Assembly (NCBI RefSeq): GCF_002944315.1
Contig: NZ_CP024311.1
Coordinates: forward strand, 286,501-350,500
Direction: 5' to 3'
Source: Rhizobium sp. NXC24
Lineage (GTDB): Bacteria; Pseudomonadota; Alphaproteobacteria; Rhizobiales; Rhizobiaceae
Length of the DNA stretch: 64,000 bases
Made by a program: the position numbers and the translations under genes. The notes beneath the pieces are model-generated. The model was given only the letters and a program-made list of their open reading frames with translations. It was not told the DNA's origin and ran no database searches. Positions 27,420-35,049 of this stretch are shown here, in pieces. How positions within the stretch are numbered: the stretch's first letter is position 1; each line of letters opens with the position of its first letter.

Positions 27420-28334
27420 ATGGACCAGCAGCTTATCGAAAGTGGCACGGATGGCGGCGCGGCGCTGATGCCGCATCCGGATGTTGCGCCATCCTCCGGC
27501 GGCATTGCCGCCGGCGTGCTGATGTGCGTCCTGTCCATGTGCAGCATCCAATTCGGCTCGGCATTGTCGTCTCCGATCATCAATACCTATGGACCCGTCG
27601 GCGCGACGTGGCTGCGGCTCGTCTTCGCGTCTGCCGCACTGGCGATCATCGTCCGTCCGAAGATCATGAGCTACAGCCGCTCGCAATGGATCAGCGTGCT
27701 GGCACTTGGTTCCGTATCGGCGTTGATGACGGCTTCCTTCTTCTCGGCGATTGCGCACATTCCGCTGGGTCTTGCGGTCGCGATAGACTTCCTCGGACCT
27801 CTGCTTGTCGCGACCCTCGGCTTCGGGTTGAGCCGTCAGCTTCTCTGGCCCGTCTTCGCCGGCGTCGGCGTTCTGCTATTGGCCTATGACGGTGAGGAAT
27901 GGGTGGGCAATCTGCCGGGCATCCTTTTTGCCTGCGGCGCGGGCGTGGGCTGGGCCTGCTATATCCTGTTGACGAAGAAGGTCGGCAACGCCTTCCAGGG
28001 TCTCGAAGGGCTTTCCATGTCACTGCTGGTCGCGGCGGTCGTTTCAACACCTTTCGGCTTTGCCTCCGCCGCCCCGCATCTGACAGCCTCTGGCCTCCTC
28101 GAAATCGCCGGCCTGGCACTGCTCGTTCCGCTGCTCCCCTATGTGCTGGAAATGGTCGCGCTGCGGCGCATGCCGACCTCGTCCTTCGGCATCCTCATGA
28201 GCCTGGAACCCGCCATTGCTGCCGTTGCCGGCTTTATTATCCTGTCGCAGCCGATGACGCCGTCGCAGATGTTCGGCACGGCCCTCGTCGTCGCCGCCAG
28301 CATCGGCGCAACGATTTTCGCCACGAAGGGCTGA
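27420..28334 (+). CDS. EamA family (RhtA-like) inner-membrane exporter
   Basis: The 304-residue protein has about ten membrane segments in two EamA repeats and aligns with the RhtA-type amino-acid exporter pattern (PIINTYGPVGATWLR, then AIAHIPLGLAVAIDFLGPL and LVPLLPYVLEM in the second half). Export of threonine, homoserine or a related metabolite is likely. AGAGGAGAGG precedes the ATG. Confidence 0.85.
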   Translation: MDQQLIESGTDGGAALMPHPDVAPSSGGIAAGVLMCVLSMCSIQFGSALSSPIINTYGPVGATWLRLVFASAALAIIVRPKIMSYSRSQWISVLALGSVSALMTASFFSAIAHIPLGLAVAIDFLGPLLVATLGFGLSRQLLWPVFAGVGVLLLAYDGEEWVGNLPGILFACGAGVGWACYILLTKKVGNAFQGLEGLSMSLLVAAVVSTPFGFASAAPHLTASGLLEIAGLALLVPLLPYVLEMVALRRMPTSSFGILMSLEPAIAAVAGFIILSQPMTPSQMFGTALVVAASIGATIFATKG

Positions 28335-28336
28335 GC

Positions 28337-28804
28337 TTAGACAGTCTTCCTCGCCGGATCGTCCAATGCCGGATTATAGAAGAGTGAGAGCGTCAGGCTC
28401 TTGGCGATGCGCTCGGCTGTCGCCATGAACCAGGCCCTAGCTTCATCCGAGGGCGCGATATCCGCAAGCGTTTCCGAAAAAAGCGCCAGCCATTCTGGAA
28501 AAAGGTCCGGCGCGATGCCTTCGACGCCGAGATGAGCCTGCACCGGCTTGCCGCCATAGGCGCCGTTTTTGAACGCAACCGACGACCAGAAGCGTTTCAT
28601 CTTCTCCATATGGTCCGGCCACCGACCGGCAAGACGACCGTCAAAAACCGGACCGAGCCGGGGATGCGCCTGAATGCGTCCGTAGAAAGTATCGACAAGC
28701 CGGTCGATGAAGGCTGCATCGATGCCGATGCGCGTCATCTCGGCTTCGGCCTTCTCGCGGATGCCGGCCAGGTGAGCGGCGCGACCCTGTATGTCAATGT
28801 TCAT
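28337..28804 (-). CDS. Group III truncated hemoglobin
   Basis: The 155-residue protein has the features of group III trHbs: an N-terminal helix region with FIDRLVDTFYGRIQAHPRLGPVF, WPDHMEKMKRFW in the E helix, and the proximal histidine in VQAHLGVEGI. It probably binds oxygen or nitric oxide. Its end lies 3 bp from the convergent exporter gene. Confidence 0.88.
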   Translation of the reverse strand: MNIDIQGRAAHLAGIREKAEAEMTRIGIDAAFIDRLVDTFYGRIQAHPRLGPVFDGRLAGRWPDHMEKMKRFWSSVAFKNGAYGGKPVQAHLGVEGIAPDLFPEWLALFSETLADIAPSDEARAWFMATAERIAKSLTLSLFYNPALDDPARKTV

Positions 28805-28984
28805 GTCATGCTCCTGCCGCCGCTCAGCATTTTGCGCAATACGGCGTTTGTCGGCCCTCTATCTATGCATTTTCATGGCGCAACCAAGATGTCATGCCGC
28901 CGTTGCGGCAATCTGTCAAAGTCATGGGGTAGTTGGCTCGGCATAGTCTGTTAGCCCTTGACCCCAGTGATCGTCCACTTTAGT

Positions 28985-29001
28985 TTTAGAATAATTCTAA
29001 A
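28985..29001. promoter_or_regulatory. Iron control element (ICE box), probable Irr site
   Basis: TTTAGAATAATTCTAAA is a perfect 7-3-7 inverted repeat that agrees with the ICE motif bound by the iron regulator Irr in Rhizobiales. It ends 13 bp before the mbfA start codon. Irr represses mbfA in related bacteria when iron is scarce. Confidence 0.75.
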
Positions 29002-29014
29002 GATGGAGATTTTT

Positions 29015-29998
29015 ATGTTGCTCGGGTTTTTCCGCTCGCCAAAACGTTCCTTTGCCTCTTTGTCCGAACAGGAAATTCTCGCCATTGCCATCGCCTCGGA
29101 AGAGGACGATGCCCGCATTTATCTCGCCTATGCCGATATTCTAAGAGACAACTATCCCGATTCCGCCAAGGTGTTCGAGGACATGGCCGAAGTCGAGGAT
29201 ACCCACCGCAAGACGCTGATCGACATGCACCGCAAGCGTTTCGGCGAGCGTATCCCGCTGATCCGGCGCGAACATGTCAACGGTTTCTATGAACGCAAGC
29301 CGGACTGGCTACGCAAGAACCTGTCGCTCGAAGCCATCCGTGCAGAAGCCGAGGGCATGGAACAGCAGGCCTATAATTTTTATGTCGAGGCGGGCAAGCG
29401 GGTTTCCGACGCCTCGACGCGCCAGCTCCTCGGCGATCTGGCGCTGGCGGAACAAGGGCATGAAGACATTGCCCGCATGCTTGGCGACAAGCACACGCCG
29501 GAATCGGTGAAGGAAGAAGAGGATGCGGATGCCCGCCGCAAGTTCGTGCTCACCTATGTGCAGCCGGGCCTTGCCGGCCTGATCGACGGCTCGGTCTCGA
29601 CGCTTGCGCCGATCTTCGCCGCCGCCTTCGCGACGCAGCAGACATGGCAGACCTTCCTCGTCGGCCTGTCGGCTTCCGTCGGCGCCGGCATATCCATGGG
29701 CTTCACTGAAGCCGCCCATGACGACGGCAAGATTTCCGGCCGCGGCTCGCCGATCAAGCGCGGTTTTGCCTGCGGCATCATGACGGCACTCGGCGGATTG
29801 GGCCATGCGCTTCCCTATCTTATTCCCAATTTTTGGACCGCCACGATTACTGCGGCCATCGTTGTCTTCTTCGAGCTGTGGGCGATCGCCTTTATTCAGA
29901 ACAAATATATGGAGACACCGTTTCTCCGCGCCGCCTTCCAGGTCGTTGTTGGTGGCTCCCTGGTGCTTGCAGCGGGCATACTGATTGGAAATGGGTGA
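29015..29998 (+). CDS. mbfA: Membrane-bound ferritin A (MbfA), iron exporter
   Basis: The 327-residue protein fuses an N-terminal ferritin-like four-helix domain (about 15-165) to a C-terminal VIT1/CCC1-like membrane domain (about 180-327). The helices carry iron-binding Glu and His residues in EEDDARIY, EDTHRK, EGMEQQAYNFY and EQGHEDIA. It exports iron and protects against iron and peroxide stress in rhizobia and Agrobacterium. GGAG six bases before the ATG at 29015 decides the start over an ATG at 29003. The ICE box just upstream supports iron control. Confidence 0.9.
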   Translation: MLLGFFRSPKRSFASLSEQEILAIAIASEEDDARIYLAYADILRDNYPDSAKVFEDMAEVEDTHRKTLIDMHRKRFGERIPLIRREHVNGFYERKPDWLRKNLSLEAIRAEAEGMEQQAYNFYVEAGKRVSDASTRQLLGDLALAEQGHEDIARMLGDKHTPESVKEEEDADARRKFVLTYVQPGLAGLIDGSVSTLAPIFAAAFATQQTWQTFLVGLSASVGAGISMGFTEAAHDDGKISGRGSPIKRGFACGIMTALGGLGHALPYLIPNFWTATITAAIVVFFELWAIAFIQNKYMETPFLRAAFQVVVGGSLVLAAGILIGNG

Positions 29999-30018
29999 GA
30001 CGCGATCGGCGAAGCCGA

Positions 30019-30043
30019 CGAAACGATCCAGTGAATCGTTTCG
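30019..30043. terminator. Hairpin downstream of mbfA
   Basis: A 9-bp perfect stem CGAAACGAT/ATCGTTTCG with loop CCAGTGA lies 20 bp after the mbfA stop. There is no U tract, so it may be a repeat element or mRNA 3' stabiliser rather than a true terminator. Confidence 0.35.
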
Positions 30044-30154
30044 CGCGTCGAACGCCCTGAGCCCAAGCGAAGGGCCGGCGGGCACGGCATAGGCGATGTC
30101 TTGTCTTGTTCTGTAGGACGAAGATCAGACCGTTCTAAGGATTTTTGGAAAAAC

Positions 30155-30182
30155 AAAAGGCCGGCAGATGTGCCGGCCTTTT
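30155..30182 (-). terminator. Intrinsic terminator of the C93 protease gene
   Basis: The stem AAAAGGCCGGCA/TGCCGGCCTTTT with loop GATG is almost perfect over 12 bp. On the minus strand it is followed by TTTTGTTTTT. It lies 24 bp beyond the stop of the leftward gene and could also end plus-strand transcripts from mbfA. Confidence 0.85.
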
Positions 30183-30206
30183 GTATGAGTTCTGTTCTTA
30201 TGGTGA

Positions 30207-30806
30207 TTACTTGACGGCTCCGACGAGGACGTCGTTGCCATTTTCGATGGTGACCCAGCGGCCGGCATTGTAGCTCGCCTGGCGCTTCAGATAGGAATAG
30301 GGGGTCTGGTACCAGACCTTCACCTCGTCATCGAGATTGTCGAGAATGTAGTCGCCCTGATCGGTGCGCAGCGTCAGCACGGCATGGCCTTCGCCATCGG
30401 GTTTGCGTACGACCGTCATCAGAAGGTTGGCGGCGGAAATACCCTTCTGCATGAGAAGCTTGCGCTTCAGAAGCGCGAAATCTTCGCAGTCACCGGCCGT
30501 CTTCGGATATTCCCAATATTCTTCCTGGCCGTAGACTTCCATGTCGGTGGCAGGCGTGATGGTCTTGTTGACGCGCAGGTTGACCTGATTGACCAGCGTC
30601 CAGGTGGCGGCGTTCATATCGACAGGACCGGTATTGCGCGTCGGGCCGCATTCGTCGGCATGACGCTCGCAAAACTCATAGTGCCCGATGGGCTGGGATG
30701 TTACACCGCCGATGGTCATCGATGCGGTGTTCTGGGGGGCCGGCATGGCCGACGACGACATCGCAACTATAGCTGCGAAGGCAACGAATACGCCCTTAAT
30801 ACGCAC
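30207..30806 (-). CDS. Transglutaminase-like cysteine peptidase (BTLCP, family C93)
   Basis: The 199-residue protein has a signal peptide (about 1-22) and a papain-like core with Cys107 in AGDCEDFALLK, His141 in GHAVL and Asp156 in LDNLDD, all intact. It acts in the periplasm; relatives of this bacterial family cleave adhesins or modify cell-surface proteins. GTG codons at 30812 and 30806 both fit; AAGGA is eight bases from the second, so I used that. A strong terminator follows. No partner substrate is encoded nearby. Confidence 0.85.
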   Translation of the reverse strand: MRIKGVFVAFAAIVAMSSSAMPAPQNTASMTIGGVTSQPIGHYEFCERHADECGPTRNTGPVDMNAATWTLVNQVNLRVNKTITPATDMEVYGQEEYWEYPKTAGDCEDFALLKRKLLMQKGISAANLLMTVVRKPDGEGHAVLTLRTDQGDYILDNLDDEVKVWYQTPYSYLKRQASYNAGRWVTIENGNDVLVGAVK

Positions 30807-30832
30807 GCCCACTTTCCTTGTATCGTCCCTGC

Positions 30833-30846
30833 ATTTGTTAACAAAT
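30833..30846. promoter_or_regulatory. Perfect 14-bp palindrome before the C93 gene
   Basis: ATTTGTTAACAAAT lies 27 bp upstream of the leftward start codon, between it and a TTGACT element at about 30873. It may be an operator; the regulator is unknown. Confidence 0.3.
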
Positions 30847-30919
30847 TGTTAATGTAAGGGGGCGCGCCAAGTCAATCGTTACTTAAGTGTTAACAGCGGA
30901 ACCAGCCTTTATGGTTAAT

Positions 30920-31019
30920 TTCAGCACAATCAAGAGGCTAGTCGCCACAATTCAATGCCTCTTATGATTACCGGAAGGCATGCGGGTTCTACCCCGCGGC
31001 GGGCCGTCCGCGGGTTTTT
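30920..31019 (+). ncRNA. Putative small RNA ending in a plus-strand terminator
   Basis: The region between two leftward genes contains, on the plus strand, a hairpin AAGAGGC...GCCTCTT (30932-30963) followed by a strong stem CCCGCGG/CCGCGGG (30993-31014) and TTTTT (31015-31019). No plus-strand coding gene ends here, and the U tract faces the wrong way for the leftward hydrolase. A short independent transcript would explain it. The 5' end is a guess and no clear promoter was found. Confidence 0.35.
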
Positions 31020-31040
31020 CACAAAGCTATCTATATGTTT

Positions 31041-31853
31041 TTACGGATGATTATGGAGCGCCAGCGTCTCCGCTGCGGTCAACATGCGCTCGATATCCTG
31101 CGGTCGGGACAGCCGATGATCGCCGTCACGCACAAGTGTTAACACGACATCGTCGGCCGGCAAATGTTCGACCAATCTTAACGAATGGGCAAAGGGCACA
31201 TCCTCGTCCTGCATGCCCTGTAGGATATGAACCGGGCAGCCCGTTTCGATGATGCCGGTCAAGACGCGGTTGGCGCGGCCGTCCTCGATGAGCGCGCGGG
31301 TGAAGATATTCGGCTCGGGACTATATTCTGAAGGCTCCTCGAAATAGCCGCGTTCGGCAAGCGATCTCCGCTCGACATCGGAAAGGTTCGGCTCGATGAG
31401 ATCGATAGTGAAGTCCGGGGCGGGAGCAATCAGCACAAGGCCCTGGATGGCCGGTGTCTTCTTGCGCTTGCGCAGTTCCTGGATGAGCCGCAGCGCGATC
31501 CAGCCGCCCATGGACGAACCGACAAGGACGATCCGCTTCGGCTTGGCGTAGTCGATGACGGCGAGCGCCTCTTCCAACCAGCGCGAAATCGTGCCGTCGG
31601 TGAAGACGCCGCCGGATTGGCCATGGCCCGAATAATCGAAGCGGATGCAGCCGAGGCCCAGCCGTTCGGCAAGCGCGTCGAGCTCCAGCGCCTTGGTGCC
31701 GCTCATATCGGAGCGATAGCCGGAGAGCCACACGAAGGTCGCGCCCTTTGCGCCTTTCCTGGCCGCGCGCAGTTGCACGGCGATCTGCCGTTGGTCGTCG
31801 GCGCTGCCCACGGAAATAAAGGTCGGTTCAAGGTCGGCTAGTGCTTCGGACAT
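31041..31853 (-). CDS. Alpha/beta-fold hydrolase
   Basis: The 270-residue protein shows the nucleophile elbow GSSMGGW, an early [11 protein letters not shown] segment with the oxyanion region, and a late acidic/His part ([12 protein letters not shown] and DGDHRLSR) supplying the remaining triad residues. It is related to palmitoyl-protein thioesterase ABHD10-like and serine aminopeptidase-like hydrolases; the substrate is unknown. GGGAG lies six bases before the ATG. Confidence 0.82.
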   Translation of the reverse strand: MSEALADLEPTFISVGSADDQRQIAVQLRAARKGAKGATFVWLSGYRSDMSGTKALELDALAERLGLGCIRFDYSGHGQSGGVFTDGTISRWLEEALAVIDYAKPKRIVLVGSSMGGWIALRLIQELRKRKKTPAIQGLVLIAPAPDFTIDLIEPNLSDVERRSLAERGYFEEPSEYSPEPNIFTRALIEDGRANRVLTGIIETGCPVHILQGMQDEDVPFAHSLRLVEHLPADDVVLTLVRDGDHRLSRPQDIERMLTAAETLALHNHP

Positions 31854-32036
31854 TAAAAACTCCCGGAATTTTGTGCTTTATAGAGCAGATTCGCACCCGC
31901 GCGAGTGCAAAAATCCTCCCGATTTCTGAAGAAGCGCATGCGCTATTTTGTGATGTTGCTGTGTCCTTTGCGCATCTTACGGCTGCGCCGCACAGTATTG
32001 GCACACGGGAGGTGATTTTTTCCTGGCATCATGCTA

Positions 32037-32065
32037 TTGACTTCACCGCAGCTTTTACGACATTT
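32037..32065 (+). promoter_or_regulatory. Probable promoter of infC
   Basis: TTGACT (32037-32042) and ACATTT (32060-32065) are spaced by 17 bp, about 67 bp before the infC start. The -10 match is weak. Confidence 0.35.
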
Positions 32066-32131
32066 CCGTCAGTTGCGCCGACGGGAGCGAGAGGCTGCAG
32101 CAATCCGAAACAATTCGTGGAGAGTACGACC

Positions 32132-32668
32132 ATTCGCAGACCCTTTAAAACCGATGCGCCCGTGAAGGACGGGCCACGTTCCAACAGGGAAATCCGCATT
32201 CCCAAAGTTCAGCTCATCGCGGCTGACGGCCAGAATATGGGCATCGTCCCAACCGACCAGGCATTGAGAATGGCAGAGGAGGCCGGTCTCGATCTGGTGG
32301 AGATTTCCCCCAACGCTGAACCGCCTGTGTGCAAGATCCTCGATCTGGGCAAGCTGAAATACGCCAACCAGAAGAAGGCCGCCGAGGCGCGCAAGAAGCA
32401 GAAGGTCGTCGAAGTCAAAGAAATCAAGATGCGCCCGAACATCGACACGCATGACTACGACGTGAAGATGAAGGCGATCGAACGTTTCTTTGAAGAAGGC
32501 GACAAGGTGAAGGTGACCTTGAAGTTCCGCGGCCGTGAAATGGCCCACCAGGAACTCGGCATGAAGCTTCTCCAGCAGGTCAAGGAAGATACGCTCGAGA
32601 TCGCCAAGGTCGAAGCCGAGCCCAAGCTCGAAGGTCGCCAGATGATGATGGTGCTTGCGCCAAAGTGA
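32132..32668 (+). CDS. infC: Translation initiation factor IF-3 (apparent AUU start)
   Basis: The 178-residue protein has the normal IF-3 length: an N-terminal domain with [12 protein letters not shown] and a C-terminal domain ending [12 protein letters not shown], joined by a Lys-rich linker. It prevents premature 30S-50S joining and checks the start codon. Homology begins at IRRPF, where the codon is ATT, with GGAGAG seven bases upstream. There is no suitable ATG or GTG with a ribosome site, although an in-frame GTG lies five codons earlier. AUU starts are known for infC and allow self-repression. Confidence 0.95.
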   Translation: MRRPFKTDAPVKDGPRSNREIRIPKVQLIAADGQNMGIVPTDQALRMAEEAGLDLVEISPNAEPPVCKILDLGKLKYANQKKAAEARKKQKVVEVKEIKMRPNIDTHDYDVKMKAIERFFEEGDKVKVTLKFRGREMAHQELGMKLLQQVKEDTLEIAKVEAEPKLEGRQMMMVLAPK

Positions 32669-32694
32669 GGCGCGAGCAGACGTAAGAGGCCGGA

Positions 32695-32717
32695 GCCGTC
32701 CTGTTGGGCGGCTTTTT
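32695..32717 (+). terminator. Terminator after infC
   Basis: The stem GCCGTCC/GGGCGGC (one G-U pair) with loop TGTT is followed by TTTTT, 27 bp after the infC stop. It separates infC from the rpmI-rplT unit, which has its own promoter at 32778. Confidence 0.7.
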
Positions 32718-32777
32718 CCTTTTGTGCTCCGGGTTGATGCCTGTCATCGATCCGTAAAAGAATCCCCGCCGTGCCCG

Positions 32778-32806
32778 TTGCACTTACAGGCGACTGCGGT
32801 TATAAG
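32778..32806 (+). promoter_or_regulatory. Promoter of rpmI-rplT
   Basis: TTGCAC (32778-32783) and TATAAG (32801-32806) with an exact 17-bp spacer form a strong sigma-70-type promoter. It would start a leader of about 175 nt ahead of rpmI. Confidence 0.6.
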
Positions 32807-32815
32807 CGCGCGTCC

Positions 32816-32847
32816 GAACTGACCGGCAGGGCATGCCGTGGCAGTTC
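32816..32847 (+). other. Structured 5' leader of rpmI-rplT
   Basis: GAACTG...CAGTTC and an inner CGGCA/TGCCG stem form a hairpin at the very 5' end of the predicted rpmI transcript. The leader continues to 32987 with further GC-rich pairing. Ribosomal protein leaders such as that of L20 mediate feedback by mimicking rRNA; the same is possible here but not shown. Confidence 0.35.
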
Positions 32848-32987
32848 AGAATGCTGGCGGAGCGGTTCGTCACCGTATCCGCCGTTCAACAACAAACGCT
32901 CCGGCACCTTGTCGCAGCCCCGGCCCAGCCGGATCTGTGGGGAGGCTTTTTACAAAGCGCGCCAGGAAGCATCGAAGGAGTAGCAAA

Positions 32988-33191
32988 ATGCCCAAGATGA
33001 AGACGAAGTCCTCTGCCAAGAAGCGGTTCAAGATCACCGCGTCCGGCAAGGTCAAGGCAGCCGCTGCTGGCAAGCGCCACGGCATGATCAAGCGTACCAA
33101 CAAGTTCATTCGCGACGCCCGCGGCACCATGGTTCTCGCAGAGCCGGATGGCCGTAAGGTTGTCAAGAACTACTTGCCGAACGGTCTCTGA
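32988..33191 (+). CDS. rpmI: 50S ribosomal protein L35
   Basis: The 67-residue basic protein starts [15 protein letters not shown] and ends KNYLPNGL, matching bacterial L35. AAGGAG lies before the ATG at 32988. rplT follows after 37 bp. Confidence 0.97.
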   Translation: MPKMKTKSSAKKRFKITASGKVKAAAAGKRHGMIKRTNKFIRDARGTMVLAEPDGRKVVKNYLPNGL

Positions 33192-33228
33192 GACTATTCG
33201 TAACGCTATAGACTAAGGAGATCATGAA

Positions 33229-33633
33229 ATGGCACGCGTAAAAAGAGGCGTTACCGCCCACGCCAAGCACAAGAAGGTTCTGAAGGCAGCCAAGGGCTTC
33301 TACGGCCGCCGCAAGAACACCATCCGTACCGCCAAGGCCGCCGTCGACCGCTCCAAGCAGTACGCTTACCGCGACCGTAAGATCAACAAGCGCAACTTCC
33401 GCGCCCTCTGGATCCAGCGCATCAACGCTGCCGTCCGCGAATTCGGCCTGACCTACGGCCGCTTCATCGACGGTCTGAACAAGGCTGGCATCGAAGTCGA
33501 CCGCAAGGTTCTCTCCGACATGGCGATCCATGAGCCGGAAGCTTTCGGCGCGCTCGTCGCCGCCTCCAAGAAGGCGCTGGAATATCTCAAGGACGCCGGC
33601 ACGAAGAACGAATTCGAAGCTGCTGTGAACTAA
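33229..33633 (+). CDS. rplT: 50S ribosomal protein L20
   Basis: The 134-residue protein begins [16 protein letters not shown] and includes [14 protein letters not shown] and RRNFRALW-like [14 protein letters not shown], standard L20 features. It binds 23S rRNA early in assembly and is often an autoregulator of this operon. AAGGAG precedes the ATG, and an intrinsic terminator follows. Confidence 0.97.
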   Translation: MARVKRGVTAHAKHKKVLKAAKGFYGRRKNTIRTAKAAVDRSKQYAYRDRKINKRNFRALWIQRINAAVREFGLTYGRFIDGLNKAGIEVDRKVLSDMAIHEPEAFGALVAASKKALEYLKDAGTKNEFEAAVN

Positions 33634-33667
33634 CACCGCTTCGCACGTATTTCGTGTATTCATTGCA

Positions 33668-33698
33668 AACCCGCGCTGGCAAAACCGGCGCGGGTTTT
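33668..33698 (+). terminator. Intrinsic terminator after rplT
   Basis: The stem AACCCGCGC/GCGCGGGTT with further inner pairing is followed by TT then TTGTG, 34 bp after the rplT stop. It ends the rpmI-rplT message before the separate pheST unit. Confidence 0.75.
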
Positions 33699-33950
33699 GT
33701 GTTTGCAGCACGCATGATCGAGCCCATTTGGCCTGATCAAAGCGCGCGCCGCCGCCGGCTGTGGCCGAACTTCGGCACATGACCCGTTTTCTTGGCGGGT
33801 TTTTGTCATTTGCCCGTTGATTGGCCGCGTGCACATGGGTAGTGATCTGCAGCGCTTCATCGTTGCCACCAGCTATCCGATGTATGTGTTCACCAATTAT
33901 TCTGCGGAATGAGCGGCGCGGTGAGCCCGCCCTCCGCAAGGCAGGACAAG

Positions 33951-35033
33951 ATGACGGAACTCGATACTCTTGAAACCCAACTCATGGCCGATGTGGCCGC
34001 TGCCACGGACGAGCAGGCGATCGAAGCCGTCAGGGTCTCCGCTCTCGGCAAGAAGGGCTCGGTTTCAGAACTGTTGAAGACGCTGGGCTCGATGTCGCCG
34101 GAAGAGCGGCAGACGCGGGGCGCGGCGATCAATGCGCTGAAGAATTCGGTGACCGACGCCATCAACGCCCGAAAGGGTGCGCTGCGCGATGCCGCGATCG
34201 AGGCCAAGCTGAAGGCGGAGACGCTGGACGTCAGCCTGCCCGTGCGTTCTTCGCCTGCGGAACGCGGCCGCATTCATCCGATCAGCCAGATCGTCGACGA
34301 GATCACCGCCATCTTCGGCGACATGGGCTTTTCGATCGCCGAAGGTCCCGACGTCGAGACCGATTATTATAACTTCACGGCGCTGAACTTCCCCGAAGGG
34401 CACCCGGCCCGCGAGATGCACGATACCTTCTTCTTCCAGCCGGACGAGAAGGGTGAGCGCAAGGTGCTGCGCACGCACACTTCGCCGGTGCAGGTGCGCA
34501 CCATGGAGACGCGGAAGCCGCCGATCCGCATCATCATTCCCGGCAAGACCTATCGCCAGGATAGCGACGCCACGCATTCGCCGATGTTCCATCAGGTGGA
34601 AGGCCTCGTCATCGACAAGACGGCGAATGTCGCCAATATCCGCTGGGTGCTGGAAGAATTCTGCAAGACCTTCTTCGAGGTCGACAATGTGACGATGCGC
34701 TTCCGCCCCTCCTTCTTCCCGTTCACGGAACCCTCGTTCGAGGTCGATATCCAGTGCGATCGCTCCGGCCCGATCGTCAAGTTCGGCGAAGGCACCGACT
34801 GGATGGAAATCCTCGGCTGCGGCATGGTTCACCCGAACGTGCTGCGCTATGGCGGTCTCGATCCGGATGAATATCAGGGCTTTGCCTGGGGCATGGGCCT
34901 CGACCGCATCGCCATGCTGAAATACGGCATGCCCGACCTGCGCGACTTCTTCAACGCCGACGTCCGCTGGATGAACCACTATGGCTTCCGCCCGCTCGAC
35001 ATGCCGACACTGTTCGGCGGTTTGAGCGTGTAA
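33951..35033 (+). CDS. pheS: Phenylalanyl-tRNA synthetase alpha subunit
   Basis: The 360-residue class II catalytic subunit has an N-terminal coiled-coil (about 1-85), [13 protein letters not shown], the motif 2 region [18 protein letters not shown], and motif 3 [13 protein letters not shown] near the C-terminus. I used the ATG at 33951 (family-like N-terminus MTELDTLE); an ATG at 33909 is less likely. It forms an alpha2-beta2 enzyme with PheT. The 250-bp stretch before it carries a small CCCG/CGGG hairpin with a T run (about 33783-33806) but no clear leader peptide. Confidence 0.97.
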   Translation: MTELDTLETQLMADVAAATDEQAIEAVRVSALGKKGSVSELLKTLGSMSPEERQTRGAAINALKNSVTDAINARKGALRDAAIEAKLKAETLDVSLPVRSSPAERGRIHPISQIVDEITAIFGDMGFSIAEGPDVETDYYNFTALNFPEGHPAREMHDTFFFQPDEKGERKVLRTHTSPVQVRTMETRKPPIRIIIPGKTYRQDSDATHSPMFHQVEGLVIDKTANVANIRWVLEEFCKTFFEVDNVTMRFRPSFFPFTEPSFEVDIQCDRSGPIVKFGEGTDWMEILGCGMVHPNVLRYGGLDPDEYQGFAWGMGLDRIAMLKYGMPDLRDFFNADVRWMNHYGFRPLDMPTLFGGLSV

Positions 35034-35049
35034 GGAAGGGATAAAGCAC

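Noticed and set aside
33701..33950. Possible attenuator or leader peptide before pheS
   Set aside because: A small CCCG/CGGG hairpin with a T run exists at about 33783-33806, but no short frame rich in Phe codons was found, so Phe attenuation is not supported.
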